Source of the DNA: Endozoicomonas atrinae
Lineage (GTDB): Bacteria > Pseudomonadota > Gammaproteobacteria > Pseudomonadales > Endozoicomonadaceae
Direction: 5' to 3'
NCBI RefSeq assembly: GCF_001647025.1
Contig: NZ_LUKQ02000005.1
Coordinates: 1-61,267 of the forward strand
DNA length: 61,267 bases
Made by a program: the position numbers and the translations under genes. Every line of letters starts with the position of its first letter. Within the stretch, counting starts at the first letter, position 1. Of this stretch, positions 12,202 through 21,088 are shown piece after piece. The notes under the pieces are model-generated. The model was not told the origin of the DNA, made no database searches, and saw only the letters and a program-made list of their open reading frames with translations.

Positions 12202-12867
12202 TGAAGCCGGTCAGACAGCCTGCTGAAGACCTTCAGGTATGAAATAAAGGTTGGATAGACAAAAGGAAATTGTATCCTTTCTGGCAAAAGTTATCCACAC
12301 CTGCAACAAAAGACAGCAGATAAACCAAAAGCAATAAAATCTTTATATTTCAAAAGGTTAGAAAAATAAAACCCCATAATGCGAAGGAAAATATTACTCA
12401 CTATTCCCTGTGGGTAGGTTCGTTTATGAATGGCAATAAACCTTATGATCTTCCTGTGGGTAAATTGAATAACACTTGATCTGTGGATAACCGGGACACT
12501 TACCCACAGGAGATCAAGACCAAAGCAACAGCATAAATTCGGGATTTCGACAAGGAAGTACACACGCCTGAGATCAGGCTGCTACTGACATAAAAGGAGT
12601 TATCCACAGAAAAAACCTTTCTATATAATCATAATAAAATCAAAAAACATCACATAAGAGATAACTCTTCTATTTATATATTTATGAAGCAATGGAATTC
12701 TTATGAACTTTGAAATGAACCTTTCTTCTTATATATAAAGAACGAAGGATGTGTAGGGGAAACAACGGGTGGTAATACGGTGCTTCTTGACAAATGCAAA
12801 TTGACGCTAACCCTGCAATTACTTAGAATGCCCGTCTTTTGTAAGTCCATTAAAACGAGTAACCACG
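12202..12867. other. oriC: Probable chromosomal origin of replication (oriC), dnaA-rpmH spacer
   Basis: Consensus DnaA boxes TTATCCACA lie at 12291-12299 (+), 12482-12490 (-) and 12600-12608 (+). The variant TTACCCACA is at 12500-12508 (+) and its complement TGTGGGTAA near 12454. From about 12610 to 12690 the sequence is strongly AT-rich (runs such as TATATAATCATAATAAAAT), a good unwinding-element candidate. Genes diverge from here: dnaA leftward, rpmH rightward. This is the oriC position established for Pseudomonas. A second cluster of boxes lies in front of mnmG, so which one fires is an inference. Confidence 0.8.
12801..12829 (+). promoter_or_regulatory. Promoter of rpmH-rnpA
   Basis: TTGACG (12801-12806) and TAGAAT (12824-12829) are separated by 17 bases, a near-consensus sigma-70 promoter. 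It would start transcription about 30 bases before the rpmH ATG. Confidence 0.75.
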
Positions 12868-13002
12868 ATGAAAAGAACTTTCCAGCCAAGCAATCTGAAG
12901 CGCAAGCGTAACCACGGCTTCCGTGCACGCATGGCTACCAAGAACGGCCGTGCGGTAATCAACCGTCGTCGAGCTAAGGGACGCAAGCGTCTGTCAGCCT
13001 GA
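12868..13002 (+). CDS. rpmH: Large ribosomal subunit protein bL34
   Basis: The 44-residue basic protein has the canonical start [19 protein letters not shown] and end [12 protein letters not shown]. It is a component of the 50S subunit. It is too short for ordinary ORF calls but unmistakable. It is first in the rightward rpmH-rnpA-yidD-yidC run next to the origin, with a near-consensus promoter just upstream. Confidence 0.98.
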   Translation: MKRTFQPSNLKRKRNHGFRARMATKNGRAVINRRRAKGRKRLSA

Positions 13003-13016
13003 TTAGAGCTATCAGT

Positions 13017-13388
13017 GTGAGCTTATCTTTTAGCCGTGAATCACGGCTACGCTCCTCGGCTGATTTCAAACAGGTATTTGATACAACGGATATCAAGGTA
13101 TCCAGCAGACAGCTTCTTATACTGGCAAAAGCCAATGAGCTTGGCCGTGCAAGACTGGGGTTGGTGGTTGCCAAAAAAAATATTCGTACTGCCGTTGGCC
13201 GAAACCGGGCCAAACGTCATATCCGGGAAACCTTTCGTCTGCAACAGGATGAAGTAGGTAACCTGGATATTGTCGTTTTAGTCCGGAAAGGTTTCAGTGA
13301 TCTAAATGACAGTGATCTGAACCAGCTTCTCAACAAGCAGTGGCAAAGGTTGAAACGAAGGCTGCACGAATGGGAAGCGTCGGCATAA
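13017..13388 (+). CDS. rnpA: Ribonuclease P protein component
   Basis: Protein subunit that helps the RNase P RNA mature the 5' ends of tRNAs. It is 123 residues from a GTG at 13017. The RNR signature region is present (GRNRAKRHIRETFR, about residues 61-74), as is the N-terminal SRESRLRSSADFKQVF. It starts 14 bases after rpmH. Unlike most relatives it does not abut yidD; a 244-base gap follows. Confidence 0.95.
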   Translation: MSLSFSRESRLRSSADFKQVFDTTDIKVSSRQLLILAKANELGRARLGLVVAKKNIRTAVGRNRAKRHIRETFRLQQDEVGNLDIVVLVRKGFSDLNDSDLNQLLNKQWQRLKRRLHEWEASA

Positions 13389-13632
13389 CTTTTGGCCAGG
13401 CTTGATATCCATCCAACCTGAAAGAACATGCCAGAGTAATGTAACAGGAAGCCCTACGGTATTTCCTGTTCGGCTCGACCAGGCTCAGAAAGCTTTCTTA
13501 TATAAACAGCCACTTTTGAGCATTGACTGCTGAGGCTGTTGCCCGCGGAGGGCATTTTAATAAGCATACGGCTTTTATAAGGCTGAAGGCTTTCTATAGA
13601 GCTAAAGGCTCCGACAGAATGAAGGCATATAC
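13389..13632 (+). other. rnpA-yidD spacer with hairpin
   Basis: These 244 bases hold no credible gene. A hairpin AACAGGAA / TTCCTGTT lies at 13443-13470. In most gammaproteobacteria rnpA and yidD overlap or nearly touch, so the spacer is unusual. Confidence 0.5.
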
Positions 13633-13959
13633 ATGGGCAGATTAGCAAATATCCCCCGAGCATTATTCATCGGGATGATCAAGATATATCGCTATGCGCT
13701 GAGTCCTCTGATGCCCAGCCGCTGCCGCTTTTACCCCTCTTGCTCTGCCTACGGCCTGGAAGCCTTAAATCGTCATGGTTTTCTGACTGGTAGCAAGCTT
13801 ATCTTGCTCCGACTACTGAGGTGCCACCCCTGGCATCCAGGAGGATTTGACCCGGTACCGGAAAAAGATTCTGGTTATCATCGGACACAATCAGACAATC
13901 ATATTCATTCACCTGAATGTGTGGCCCGGAACTCATGGATTTCCAAAGAACACTCCTGA
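13633..13959 (+). CDS. yidD: Membrane protein insertion efficiency factor YidD
   Basis: Small membrane-associated protein that aids YidC-dependent insertion. The 108 residues carry the signature SRCRFYPSCSAYGLEA and LRCHPWHPGGFDPVP. A GAAGG ribosome site precedes the ATG. Its end overlaps the start of yidC by 25 bases, indicating coupling. Confidence 0.95.
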   Translation: MGRLANIPRALFIGMIKIYRYALSPLMPSRCRFYPSCSAYGLEALNRHGFLTGSKLILLRLLRCHPWHPGGFDPVPEKDSGYHRTQSDNHIHSPECVARNSWISKEHS

Positions 13960-15599
13960 TCGGCGCTATTGCTGTAGTCGGTGTTTTGACACTGCAGCAA
14001 TGGAATGAAGACTATCCCGGTACGCCGAAATCGGCATCCGTCGCTCACTCCGTATCCAGCAGTCAAGCTGGCTCCGATATGCCTTCGTTTACTGATGGCA
14101 ACTCTATCCCTTCTACCGACGATGGTGCTTCAAAACCTTCTGCCCAGCTAATCAGCGTCAAGACCAATACGGTTGACGCACTGATTGACCCAGCAGGTGG
14201 CGATATCATCAGTCTGACCCTGCCTCAATACCCGGCATGGTTGCCAGAAGAAGGTGAGCAAACCGTTCCTTTCCAGCTTCTGGTGAACAGCCCGGACTGT
14301 CAGGGAGAAACAACGTGTGTATTTACTGCACAGAGTGCACTGGCAAAAACCGATGGTCCTGACGCGGATAACCTTCGCGGGGTTTATCATGTAAAACAAG
14401 CCAATTACACGCTTGAGGATGGTGAGAACAAGTTGACTGTTGACCTCCATAAAAATACGGATGGGGTCGACATTACCAAAACCTTCACCTTTTATCGTGA
14501 CAGCTACGATGTTTCGGTTAATTACAAGATTGTAAATAACAGCGACAAGGTGTGGCGCGATCAGTTTTATGCACAGCTGAAGCGGGATAACTCAGAAGAT
14601 CCAAGTCAGCTCAACTCAAAAGCGCCAATGAATACTTATCTGGGGGCGGCTGTTCGCTCTAATGATGAGCCTTACACCAAGCTGCCTTTTGATGAGTTTT
14701 CCGATAAGCCATTCGCTGAGCGGGTTCAGGGTGGTTATGCAGCCATGCTCCAGCACTACTTTGTCAGCGCGTGGATTCCTGACCAGCAAAAAGTGCATCA
14801 GTATTACACCAAGCAGAATAAAGATGGCTACAACTTCGTCGGTTTCTATGACGATGCCATTGTAGCCAAGCCAGGTGAAACCATTGAGACCGGTGCGACC
14901 TTGTATGTTGGCCCAAAGAATCAGGAAAATCTGAAGTCTCTGTCTGATGGTCTGGAGCTGACGGTTGACTACGGTATGCTCTGGTTCCTGGCTCAGCCAC
15001 TGTTTACCCTCTTGAAGTGGATTCACTCTCTGGTGGGCAACTGGGGATGGTCCATTATTCTTCTGACAGTACTGGTTAAGGCTGTATTCTATCCATTGAA
15101 TGCCACCAGCTTCCGGTCCATGGCCAAAATGCGCAAGCTGGGTCCAAAGCTGCAGGAAATGAAAGAACAATTTGGCGATGATCGCCAGAAAATGTCTCAG
15201 GCCATGATGGAACTGTACAAGAAGGAGAAGGTTAACCCGATGGGGGGCTGCCTGCCTATTCTTGTCCAGATGCCTGTATTCATTGCCCTGTACTGGACGC
15301 TGCTTGAGTCTGTGGAGCTGCGACAAGCGCCATGGCTGGGCTGGATTCACGATCTTTCTCAGATGGATCCGTACTTTATCCTGCCGCTGATCATGGGTGC
15401 TTCGATGTTTATTCAGCAGATGCTGAACCCGACACCACCAGATCCTGTGCAGGCTAAGGTCATGAAGATGATGCCGGTGATCTTCACCTTCTTCTTCCTG
15501 TTCTTCCCAGCAGGTCTGGTTCTGTACTGGGTGACAAACAACGTTCTGTCGATTATCCAGCAGTACATCATTACCAAAAAAATTGAAAAAGAAGGCTAA
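13935..15599 (+). CDS. yidC: Membrane protein insertase YidC
   Basis: Inner-membrane insertase and chaperone, working alone or with SecYEG. The ATG at 13935 (MDFQRTLLIGAIAVVGV) gives 554 residues; an upstream ATG at 13917 is less likely because the family starts at MDFQR. There is an N-terminal transmembrane helix, a large periplasmic beta domain (about 60-335), then the five-helix core with GWSIILLTVLVKAVFYPL, the cytoplasmic loop QEMKEQFGDDRQKMSQAMMELYKKEKVNPMGGC (cited in part) and VLYWVTNNVLSIIQQ. It is followed by a long hairpin. Confidence 0.97.
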   Translation: MDFQRTLLIGAIAVVGVLTLQQWNEDYPGTPKSASVAHSVSSSQAGSDMPSFTDGNSIPSTDDGASKPSAQLISVKTNTVDALIDPAGGDIISLTLPQYPAWLPEEGEQTVPFQLLVNSPDCQGETTCVFTAQSALAKTDGPDADNLRGVYHVKQANYTLEDGENKLTVDLHKNTDGVDITKTFTFYRDSYDVSVNYKIVNNSDKVWRDQFYAQLKRDNSEDPSQLNSKAPMNTYLGAAVRSNDEPYTKLPFDEFSDKPFAERVQGGYAAMLQHYFVSAWIPDQQKVHQYYTKQNKDGYNFVGFYDDAIVAKPGETIETGATLYVGPKNQENLKSLSDGLELTVDYGMLWFLAQPLFTLLKWIHSLVGNWGWSIILLTVLVKAVFYPLNATSFRSMAKMRKLGPKLQEMKEQFGDDRQKMSQAMMELYKKEKVNPMGGCLPILVQMPVFIALYWTLLESVELRQAPWLGWIHDLSQMDPYFILPLIMGASMFIQQMLNPTPPDPVQAKVMKMMPVIFTFFFLFFPAGLVLYWVTNNVLSIIQQYIITKKIEKEG

Positions 15600-15606
15600 G
15601 CCTTCC

Positions 15607-15640
15607 ACGAAGCAGCTTTCCTGTTGTAAAGCTGCTTCGT
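15607..15640 (+). terminator. Hairpin after yidC
   Basis: A perfect 13-bp stem, ACGAAGCAGCTTT / AAAGCTGCTTCGT, with an 8-base loop lies just after the yidC stop. The T tract is weak, but the position fits a terminator. Confidence 0.7.
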
Positions 15641-15818
15641 TACCCTCTTCTCCTGAACCTCTCTTCAAAAAATTCCTATTCCGGTAAGTACCTGCACATA
15701 CTTATTCTTATGCTGTAAAAAATAGAGCCTGAATTTTCTACAGTTGCTCATGGCTGAACCGATAAACAGTTAGTAACAGAGGCTTCCCACTTTGAGCTAA
15801 CTGGATAAGATCAGCAAC

Positions 15819-18764
15819 ATGATAAAAAAACTGATAAGCACGGCCATTGTCAGCAGTGTTATCGGGAGCGCATCGGCCAATCCTGAACTGGGATATATGA
15901 CGCTTGGTACTGACCAGTACCAATTATTTAATGCAACCATTGCCATTGATGCTCTGCCGTCTGAACTTGCCGATAAGAAGCTTAAAGTAAAGCTTGGGTC
16001 CATTACGGACTTTTACCGGCATAATATTGAGTATGACAAGCAGGTTTCCAGTCTGCGGTTTAAAGTGGCCAAGGATAGCAATGGAAAGCCGCTGATCAGG
16101 GTTCGCTCAGTTCGGGAAATTACCACCAACAAGCTGAAGGCTGTTATCAAGTTGACGGTGGGAAATCAGAAGATATATGGGATCTATGATTTCAAGTTAA
16201 CGCCCAATAAAGAGCGGCATGTTACTTTAAATTTACTTAACACTGATCATAAACCTTCAGAAAAGCCACTTATAACCCCAAAAGCTCAAGAGCCATCAAC
16301 TTCTATTGCCAAGATACCACCTTCTAGTGTCAAGGCATTACCACCTGAAGCCAGCAGCCCTGCTTCAGATGAAAAAGATATTAAAACACAAGCCAGAACA
16401 ACCCCCTCTGCTGTTCAGTCATTACCATCTGAGGCCAGCATTACAGCTTCAGACGAAGAAGATCTTAATACGTCTTCATCAGGGCATTACCAGGTAAAGG
16501 CTGGTCAAAGTATCAGTCGTGTTGCCATGGAGTTGTTACCCCTGTATCCAGAGGTTTCAAGCTGGCGAACCCTGATGAACAGGCTGGCATCCCTGAACCC
16601 AGACGCATTCATCAATGGTGATATCAATAAACTGCGAGCTGATGCGCAGTTGAAATTACCTGAATCTACTCAGCAAGTTGCTCAAGTGGTAGCTGAAAAG
16701 CCATCAGCTCCTACCGTAAAGGCATCTGAAGCTGCACGGTTAGAGCCTTCGGATAAAACCGTCGTTGCACATAGCCAAAACAAGACAACGCCATCGAACG
16801 TTTCACTAAATAACGCCTTAAACTCAACAATTATCGTCAAAGACCTTCCAGAAGGGCTTGCAGGCAAAGACAACCTCAAGGTGCAGTTGGGCTCAATTAC
16901 CGACTATTACCGGAAAGGCATTGATTATAATCAGCAGGTTGCTGGTCTTCGGTTTGACATAACGGCTAATAGCAACAAAGAAACTGTGATCAGGGCTCAT
17001 TCAATCCGAGACATCGGAGCGAAGCAATTGACAGCTGTTGTTAAGTTTTCTGCTGGAAGAAGTAAGGCTTATGGTATTTACGAAATCCGTTCCGATAAAA
17101 ACGGACGGCAGATTGCTTTTAGCCTGTTAGATATCAAGAGTGGGAAAAAGCCTCAAGTTGTAAAGAATAGCCACTCTCCAATGACATCCGGTGACATTGC
17201 CAAAAAGCAGGCTCTGGAAGCATTGCGCAGTAAGCTGAAGGAGTATGAACAGGCAAAGAGCCATGACAATAAGGCTTCTGCCGACAAACCGGTTAATAAG
17301 GATATTTCGTCTTCACAGGCTTCTGGAGATGTTGCTAAAAAGCAGGCATTGGAAGCATTGCGTAAGAAATTAAAGGGATATGAACAGGCAAAGAAAAAAC
17401 AGCAGGTAGAGACAGCAAATAAGGCGGTAACTGAAAGGGGCGCAAGTAAAGGTTCTAAACCCTCTTCGATAGCCGGGCAGAAAACGTATCGGGTTTCCAA
17501 AGGAGACACTATAAGTACGATAGCCATGAAGCTGAGCAAGGCTTATCCAGGCTCGAAGAGCTGGAGGGGGGTTATGAAACTTCTGGTGAAAAATAACCCA
17601 GGCGCATTTATCGATGGTGATATTAACAAGATACGCGCAGGAACGGTGTTAAATCTCCCTGAAGCCGCTCACTATGATCATCTTTATAAGGTAGTGGCAG
17701 GTGACAATATCAGTACGATTGCCTGGAGAATGCAGTATAAATATCCCCAGCCCACTGGGTGGAAAGGGATGATGAAACAGATCGTTCATATGAACCCAAA
17801 GGCGTTCACTGATGGTAATCCAAACAAGCTTCGGGCTAATGAAATACTGATCATCCCTGATTCTGGTGCATCTGAGATTGAGGCTGAAATTCAGGAGTTA
17901 CCTCAGGAGCAATCAGAAAAAACGACATCATATCCTTATAATAACAGTAAGCCGAAAAATACACGGCAGCAGTTAGCAAAGCAGGCCAAGAAGAAGCCAG
18001 CTGCTCCTCAGGAGATATCAGAAGCAAAGAAATCAAATGCTTATAGTCACAGTAAGCCGCAAAAAACGCGTCAGAAGTTAGCAACGCTAGATGCAAAAAA
18101 ATCAAACAGTTACAATCACAGTAAGCCACAAAAACCACGCCAGCAGTTAGCAAAGTTAACTCGGAAGAGCTCATCTGCCCCTAAAGAGCAACCTGTTCAG
18201 CAGAAAATAGACACCATTTATAAGGTCACAGAAAGTGAAAGCCTTGCTGCTATTGCGCATAAGCTGATACCAGATTATCCACAGTTTGACAGCTGGTATG
18301 ATTTACTTCAGGAGTTAGCAAAGCTAAACCCAGCACTGTTTGTGAATAATGATATTGGTGCGCTCAGAAAAGGGACTGTGTTGCAGCTGCCGGAGAAAAA
18401 GTCCCATAAGCAGAAAATTGATAGCACATCGAGACAACCCAAGCCTGCAGAGCGTAATAGAGATACACAAATCAGTGAAAGAAGCCGAGAGGATACGACG
18501 GGGAAAGTGACAGCCCCTTCATATAACAAAATCAGTAACTCTCTGCTATCCAGGATCGGTAAGACACCTGTATATAGAGTACCTGATGGCTATACCATCA
18601 GTATGGTAGCCATTAAGCTCTTACCCAAGTTTCCGGAATATGACAACTGGACATCACTGATGAAAGCCATCTATAAACTCAACCCTGATGCTTTTATCAA
18701 CAAAGATATCAATAAGCTTCGTGACAATAGTCGATTGAAGCTGCCCTACAATATAAATTCATGA
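15819..18764 (+). CDS. FimV-like repeat protein with five LysM-type modules (981 aa)
   Basis: A signal-peptide-like start (MIKKLISTAIVSSVIGSASA) predicts export. Two copies of a FimV-N-terminus-like beta domain lie at about residues 22-141 and 331-440, each with LGSITD[FY]YR and GIY[DE]. Five LysM-like peptidoglycan-binding modules lie at about 222-282, 556-616, 620-681, 799-860 and 917-977. Each ends NPxAFxxxDINKLR...LxLP, the form seen in FimV. Between them are a duplicated KKQALEALR[SK]KLK[EG]YEQAK block (about 460-525) and three SKPQKxRQ[QK]LA repeats (about 704-780). It is probably a periplasmic or cell-wall-associated scaffold; a pilus or polarity role as for FimV is only inference. It interrupts the usual yidC-mnmE adjacency. 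Confidence 0.75.
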   Translation: MIKKLISTAIVSSVIGSASANPELGYMTLGTDQYQLFNATIAIDALPSELADKKLKVKLGSITDFYRHNIEYDKQVSSLRFKVAKDSNGKPLIRVRSVREITTNKLKAVIKLTVGNQKIYGIYDFKLTPNKERHVTLNLLNTDHKPSEKPLITPKAQEPSTSIAKIPPSSVKALPPEASSPASDEKDIKTQARTTPSAVQSLPSEASITASDEEDLNTSSSGHYQVKAGQSISRVAMELLPLYPEVSSWRTLMNRLASLNPDAFINGDINKLRADAQLKLPESTQQVAQVVAEKPSAPTVKASEAARLEPSDKTVVAHSQNKTTPSNVSLNNALNSTIIVKDLPEGLAGKDNLKVQLGSITDYYRKGIDYNQQVAGLRFDITANSNKETVIRAHSIRDIGAKQLTAVVKFSAGRSKAYGIYEIRSDKNGRQIAFSLLDIKSGKKPQVVKNSHSPMTSGDIAKKQALEALRSKLKEYEQAKSHDNKASADKPVNKDISSSQASGDVAKKQALEALRKKLKGYEQAKKKQQVETANKAVTERGASKGSKPSSIAGQKTYRVSKGDTISTIAMKLSKAYPGSKSWRGVMKLLVKNNPGAFIDGDINKIRAGTVLNLPEAAHYDHLYKVVAGDNISTIAWRMQYKYPQPTGWKGMMKQIVHMNPKAFTDGNPNKLRANEILIIPDSGASEIEAEIQELPQEQSEKTTSYPYNNSKPKNTRQQLAKQAKKKPAAPQEISEAKKSNAYSHSKPQKTRQKLATLDAKKSNSYNHSKPQKPRQQLAKLTRKSSSAPKEQPVQQKIDTIYKVTESESLAAIAHKLIPDYPQFDSWYDLLQELAKLNPALFVNNDIGALRKGTVLQLPEKKSHKQKIDSTSRQPKPAERNRDTQISERSREDTTGKVTAPSYNKISNSLLSRIGKTPVYRVPDGYTISMVAIKLLPKFPEYDNWTSLMKAIYKLNPDAFINKDINKLRDNSRLKLPYNINS

Positions 18765-18830
18765 CCCTGTACTAAAACAGGCTCCGCGCATAGACTATGC
18801 CATCGTTTTAGCAGTTACTGATGGCTTGTT

Positions 18831-20219
18831 ATGTCTGATCTCAGCAACCTTCACCAGGATACCATTGCGGCTCAGGCCACAGCCCCCGGTCGGGGAGGAG
18901 TAGGTATTATTCGGGTGTCTGGTCCTGATGCAATTCGTGTAGCACGAGAAGTGCTAAAGTTGGAGCCTAAGCCACGGTTTGCTCACTATACCCCATTTCA
19001 TGATACTGATGGTCAGGTTCTGGATGAAGGCATAGCTCTTTATTTTCCAAACCCCAACTCCTTTACCGGAGAGGATGTTCTTGAGCTCCAGGGGCATGGT
19101 GGCCCCATCATCCTGGATATGCTGCTGAAACGCATTCTTGCTCTTGGTATTCGTCAAGCAAATCCCGGTGAGTTCTCTGAGCGAGCTTTTCTCAATGATA
19201 AACTGGATCTTGCTCAGGCTGAGGCCATTGCAGATCTGATTGACAGTACTTCCGAACAGGCTGCTCGTTCTGCTCTGCGCTCTCTTCAGGGAGCTTTCTC
19301 ACAGCGGGTCAATGCTCTGGTTGAGTCTTTGATTGAGCTGAGAATCTATGTTGAGGCGGCCATCGACTTTCCGGAAGAAGAAATCGACTTCCTGAATGAC
19401 GGTAAAGTAACTGGTGAGCTGGAAAGCATCTCGCAACAGCTCAGTGACGTTATTCGTGAAGCTGGTCAGGGAGCCATCCTGAGAGATGGTATGACCGTAG
19501 TGATTGCTGGTCGTCCCAATGCCGGAAAATCCAGCCTGATGAATGTTCTGGCTGGCAGGGATACAGCAATTGTTACCGATATTGCCGGAACGACCCGCGA
19601 TGTATTGAAAGAACATATTAATATCGATGGCATGCCGCTTCATGTGATTGATACGGCAGGTCTTCGTGAAACCGATGACCGGGTAGAGCAGATTGGTGTT
19701 GAGCGGGCCTTTAAAGCTATTGAAGAGGCTGACCGGGTATTGTTGATGGTGGACGGGTCATCTACCGGTGCTGCTCATGCTCATGATATCTGGCCGGAGT
19801 TTGCTGACCGTCTGCCTACACAGGAGAAGCTGACGATCATTCGAAATAAAATCGACCTTACCGGTGAACAGCCCGGATTTTCAGAGGTTGATGGTGTTCC
19901 GGTTATCCGTATCTGTGCCTGTAACGATCAAAAGAGCGAGCACGGGATTGATGCTCTCCGGGAGCACCTGAAAGCCTGTATGGGATTTGAAGGGGCTATG
20001 GAGAGTAGCTTTTCTGCTCGACGTCGCCATCTGGAAGCTTTACGGCAGGCTGGAGAGTATATTGAGAATGGTCGGCAGCAGCTGGAGCACCTTGGAGCTG
20101 GAGAGTTACTTGCAGAAGATCTTCGTCTTGCTCAGAAAGCCCTGGGTGAGATTACTGGAACCTTTACCAGTGATGATCTGCTTGGTCGTATCTTTTCGTC
20201 TTTCTGTATTGGCAAATAA
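18831..20219 (+). CDS. mnmE: tRNA modification GTPase MnmE
   Basis: With MnmG it makes the 5-carboxymethylaminomethyl group on wobble uridine 34. It is 462 residues. The N-terminal THF-binding domain has [21 protein letters not shown]. The inserted G domain has [12 protein letters not shown] (P loop), GTTRD and DTAGLRET. The end FCIGK is the invariant C-terminal Cys motif. Its partner mnmG lies downstream beyond a 5.3-kb insertion. Confidence 0.97.
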   Translation: MSDLSNLHQDTIAAQATAPGRGGVGIIRVSGPDAIRVAREVLKLEPKPRFAHYTPFHDTDGQVLDEGIALYFPNPNSFTGEDVLELQGHGGPIILDMLLKRILALGIRQANPGEFSERAFLNDKLDLAQAEAIADLIDSTSEQAARSALRSLQGAFSQRVNALVESLIELRIYVEAAIDFPEEEIDFLNDGKVTGELESISQQLSDVIREAGQGAILRDGMTVVIAGRPNAGKSSLMNVLAGRDTAIVTDIAGTTRDVLKEHINIDGMPLHVIDTAGLRETDDRVEQIGVERAFKAIEEADRVLLMVDGSSTGAAHAHDIWPEFADRLPTQEKLTIIRNKIDLTGEQPGFSEVDGVPVIRICACNDQKSEHGIDALREHLKACMGFEGAMESSFSARRRHLEALRQAGEYIENGRQQLEHLGAGELLAEDLRLAQKALGEITGTFTSDDLLGRIFSSFCIGK

Positions 20220-20267
20220 CTAAAACAGGCTTTTTGGTGCATTAGACTGCACTGAGAATAGAATGAT

Positions 20268-20819
20268 TTAGCGCCATAGCGTTTGAGGGCCAATGCTGAT
20301 ATTGCAAGCCCTCAAATTGAGGTGATCGGACTCCCTAGAGGTATATTTGGCATTGAAGAAAACACTCATATCTGCTTTGAGTTCTTCACTGGGAGTCCGG
20401 GAGCTTTTGAACTTCGGAAGTTTATAGTTTTCAACTTCGGCATATAAAAAGCATGCTATGTAGGTCTCTCTGAGAACGTAAAAAGAGATAGTTCCTGACT
20501 TTGTACTATCTTCATAAGAAAGAATGACACCAGTTAACCTTTTTTTTTCCTCTATCATTTCCTTAAGTTTTGTTTTTGATTCTTCAGAATGCATAACAGA
20601 GCTATTGCCATGAATTTCTGCATGAGTACCTTCATTACATGAAGGGATATAGTTTGTCTGTAACGCTTGTCCTGTAACATTTCTAGCTAAAATACCCTGT
20701 TGACAGGGGACAGTTGGTTCCAGAGTAGAGGTTTCATTAGGATTTGTTTCCGTTGAACTCTCTTCGCAAGGGAAGAGCTGATACTCCCCAGAAGAAGATG
20801 GATGGAAATTGATATTCAC
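20268..20819 (-). CDS. Hypothetical protein (183 aa)
   Basis: I do not recognise it. The N-terminal 60-70 residues are Ser/Thr/Glu/Asn-rich and probably disordered. The C-terminal half (about 85-183) alternates beta-like stretches (LTGVILSYED, TISFYVLRETYIACFLYAEV). There is no signal peptide or membrane helix. It is AT-rich compared with its neighbours and stands alone between mnmE and the iron transporter. The layout (disordered leader, compact end, isolated, AT-rich) resembles lineage-specific or effector-like genes, but no function can be assigned. Confidence 0.5.
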   Translation of the reverse strand: MNINFHPSSSGEYQLFPCEESSTETNPNETSTLEPTVPCQQGILARNVTGQALQTNYIPSCNEGTHAEIHGNSSVMHSEESKTKLKEMIEEKKRLTGVILSYEDSTKSGTISFYVLRETYIACFLYAEVENYKLPKFKSSRTPSEELKADMSVFFNAKYTSRESDHLNLRACNISIGPQTLWR

Positions 20820-21088
20820 AGCAACTATCCTGATAAATTCTTATTTGGATGAAAAATATTCTGTCATTCAAAACTAGAATCAAACTATGATCCTGTAAAA
20901 TAGGTAACATAAAAATTTCATGAGGTTGTTTTATTTCTGATTTTCTTTTTCCTGGGCTATATCTACTGAGGAATTGTTTATATTGGTTCTTTCAGGGGGG
21001 ACTTTTTAATTGGTAACAGGCATAAATCCAGAAAGGATGGGGTAAGGCATAGTATTCTGAGATATATGCCTTAACTAAAGGGAAGGTG

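Noticed and set aside
12291-12563. 90-codon minus-strand frame in the dnaA-rpmH spacer
   Set aside because: Built on DnaA boxes and AT-rich DNA, with no ribosome site; the spacer is better explained as oriC.
14616-15668. 350-codon minus-strand frame across yidC
   Set aside because: Antisense shadow of yidC, with His/Gln/Arg-rich composition and no ribosome site.
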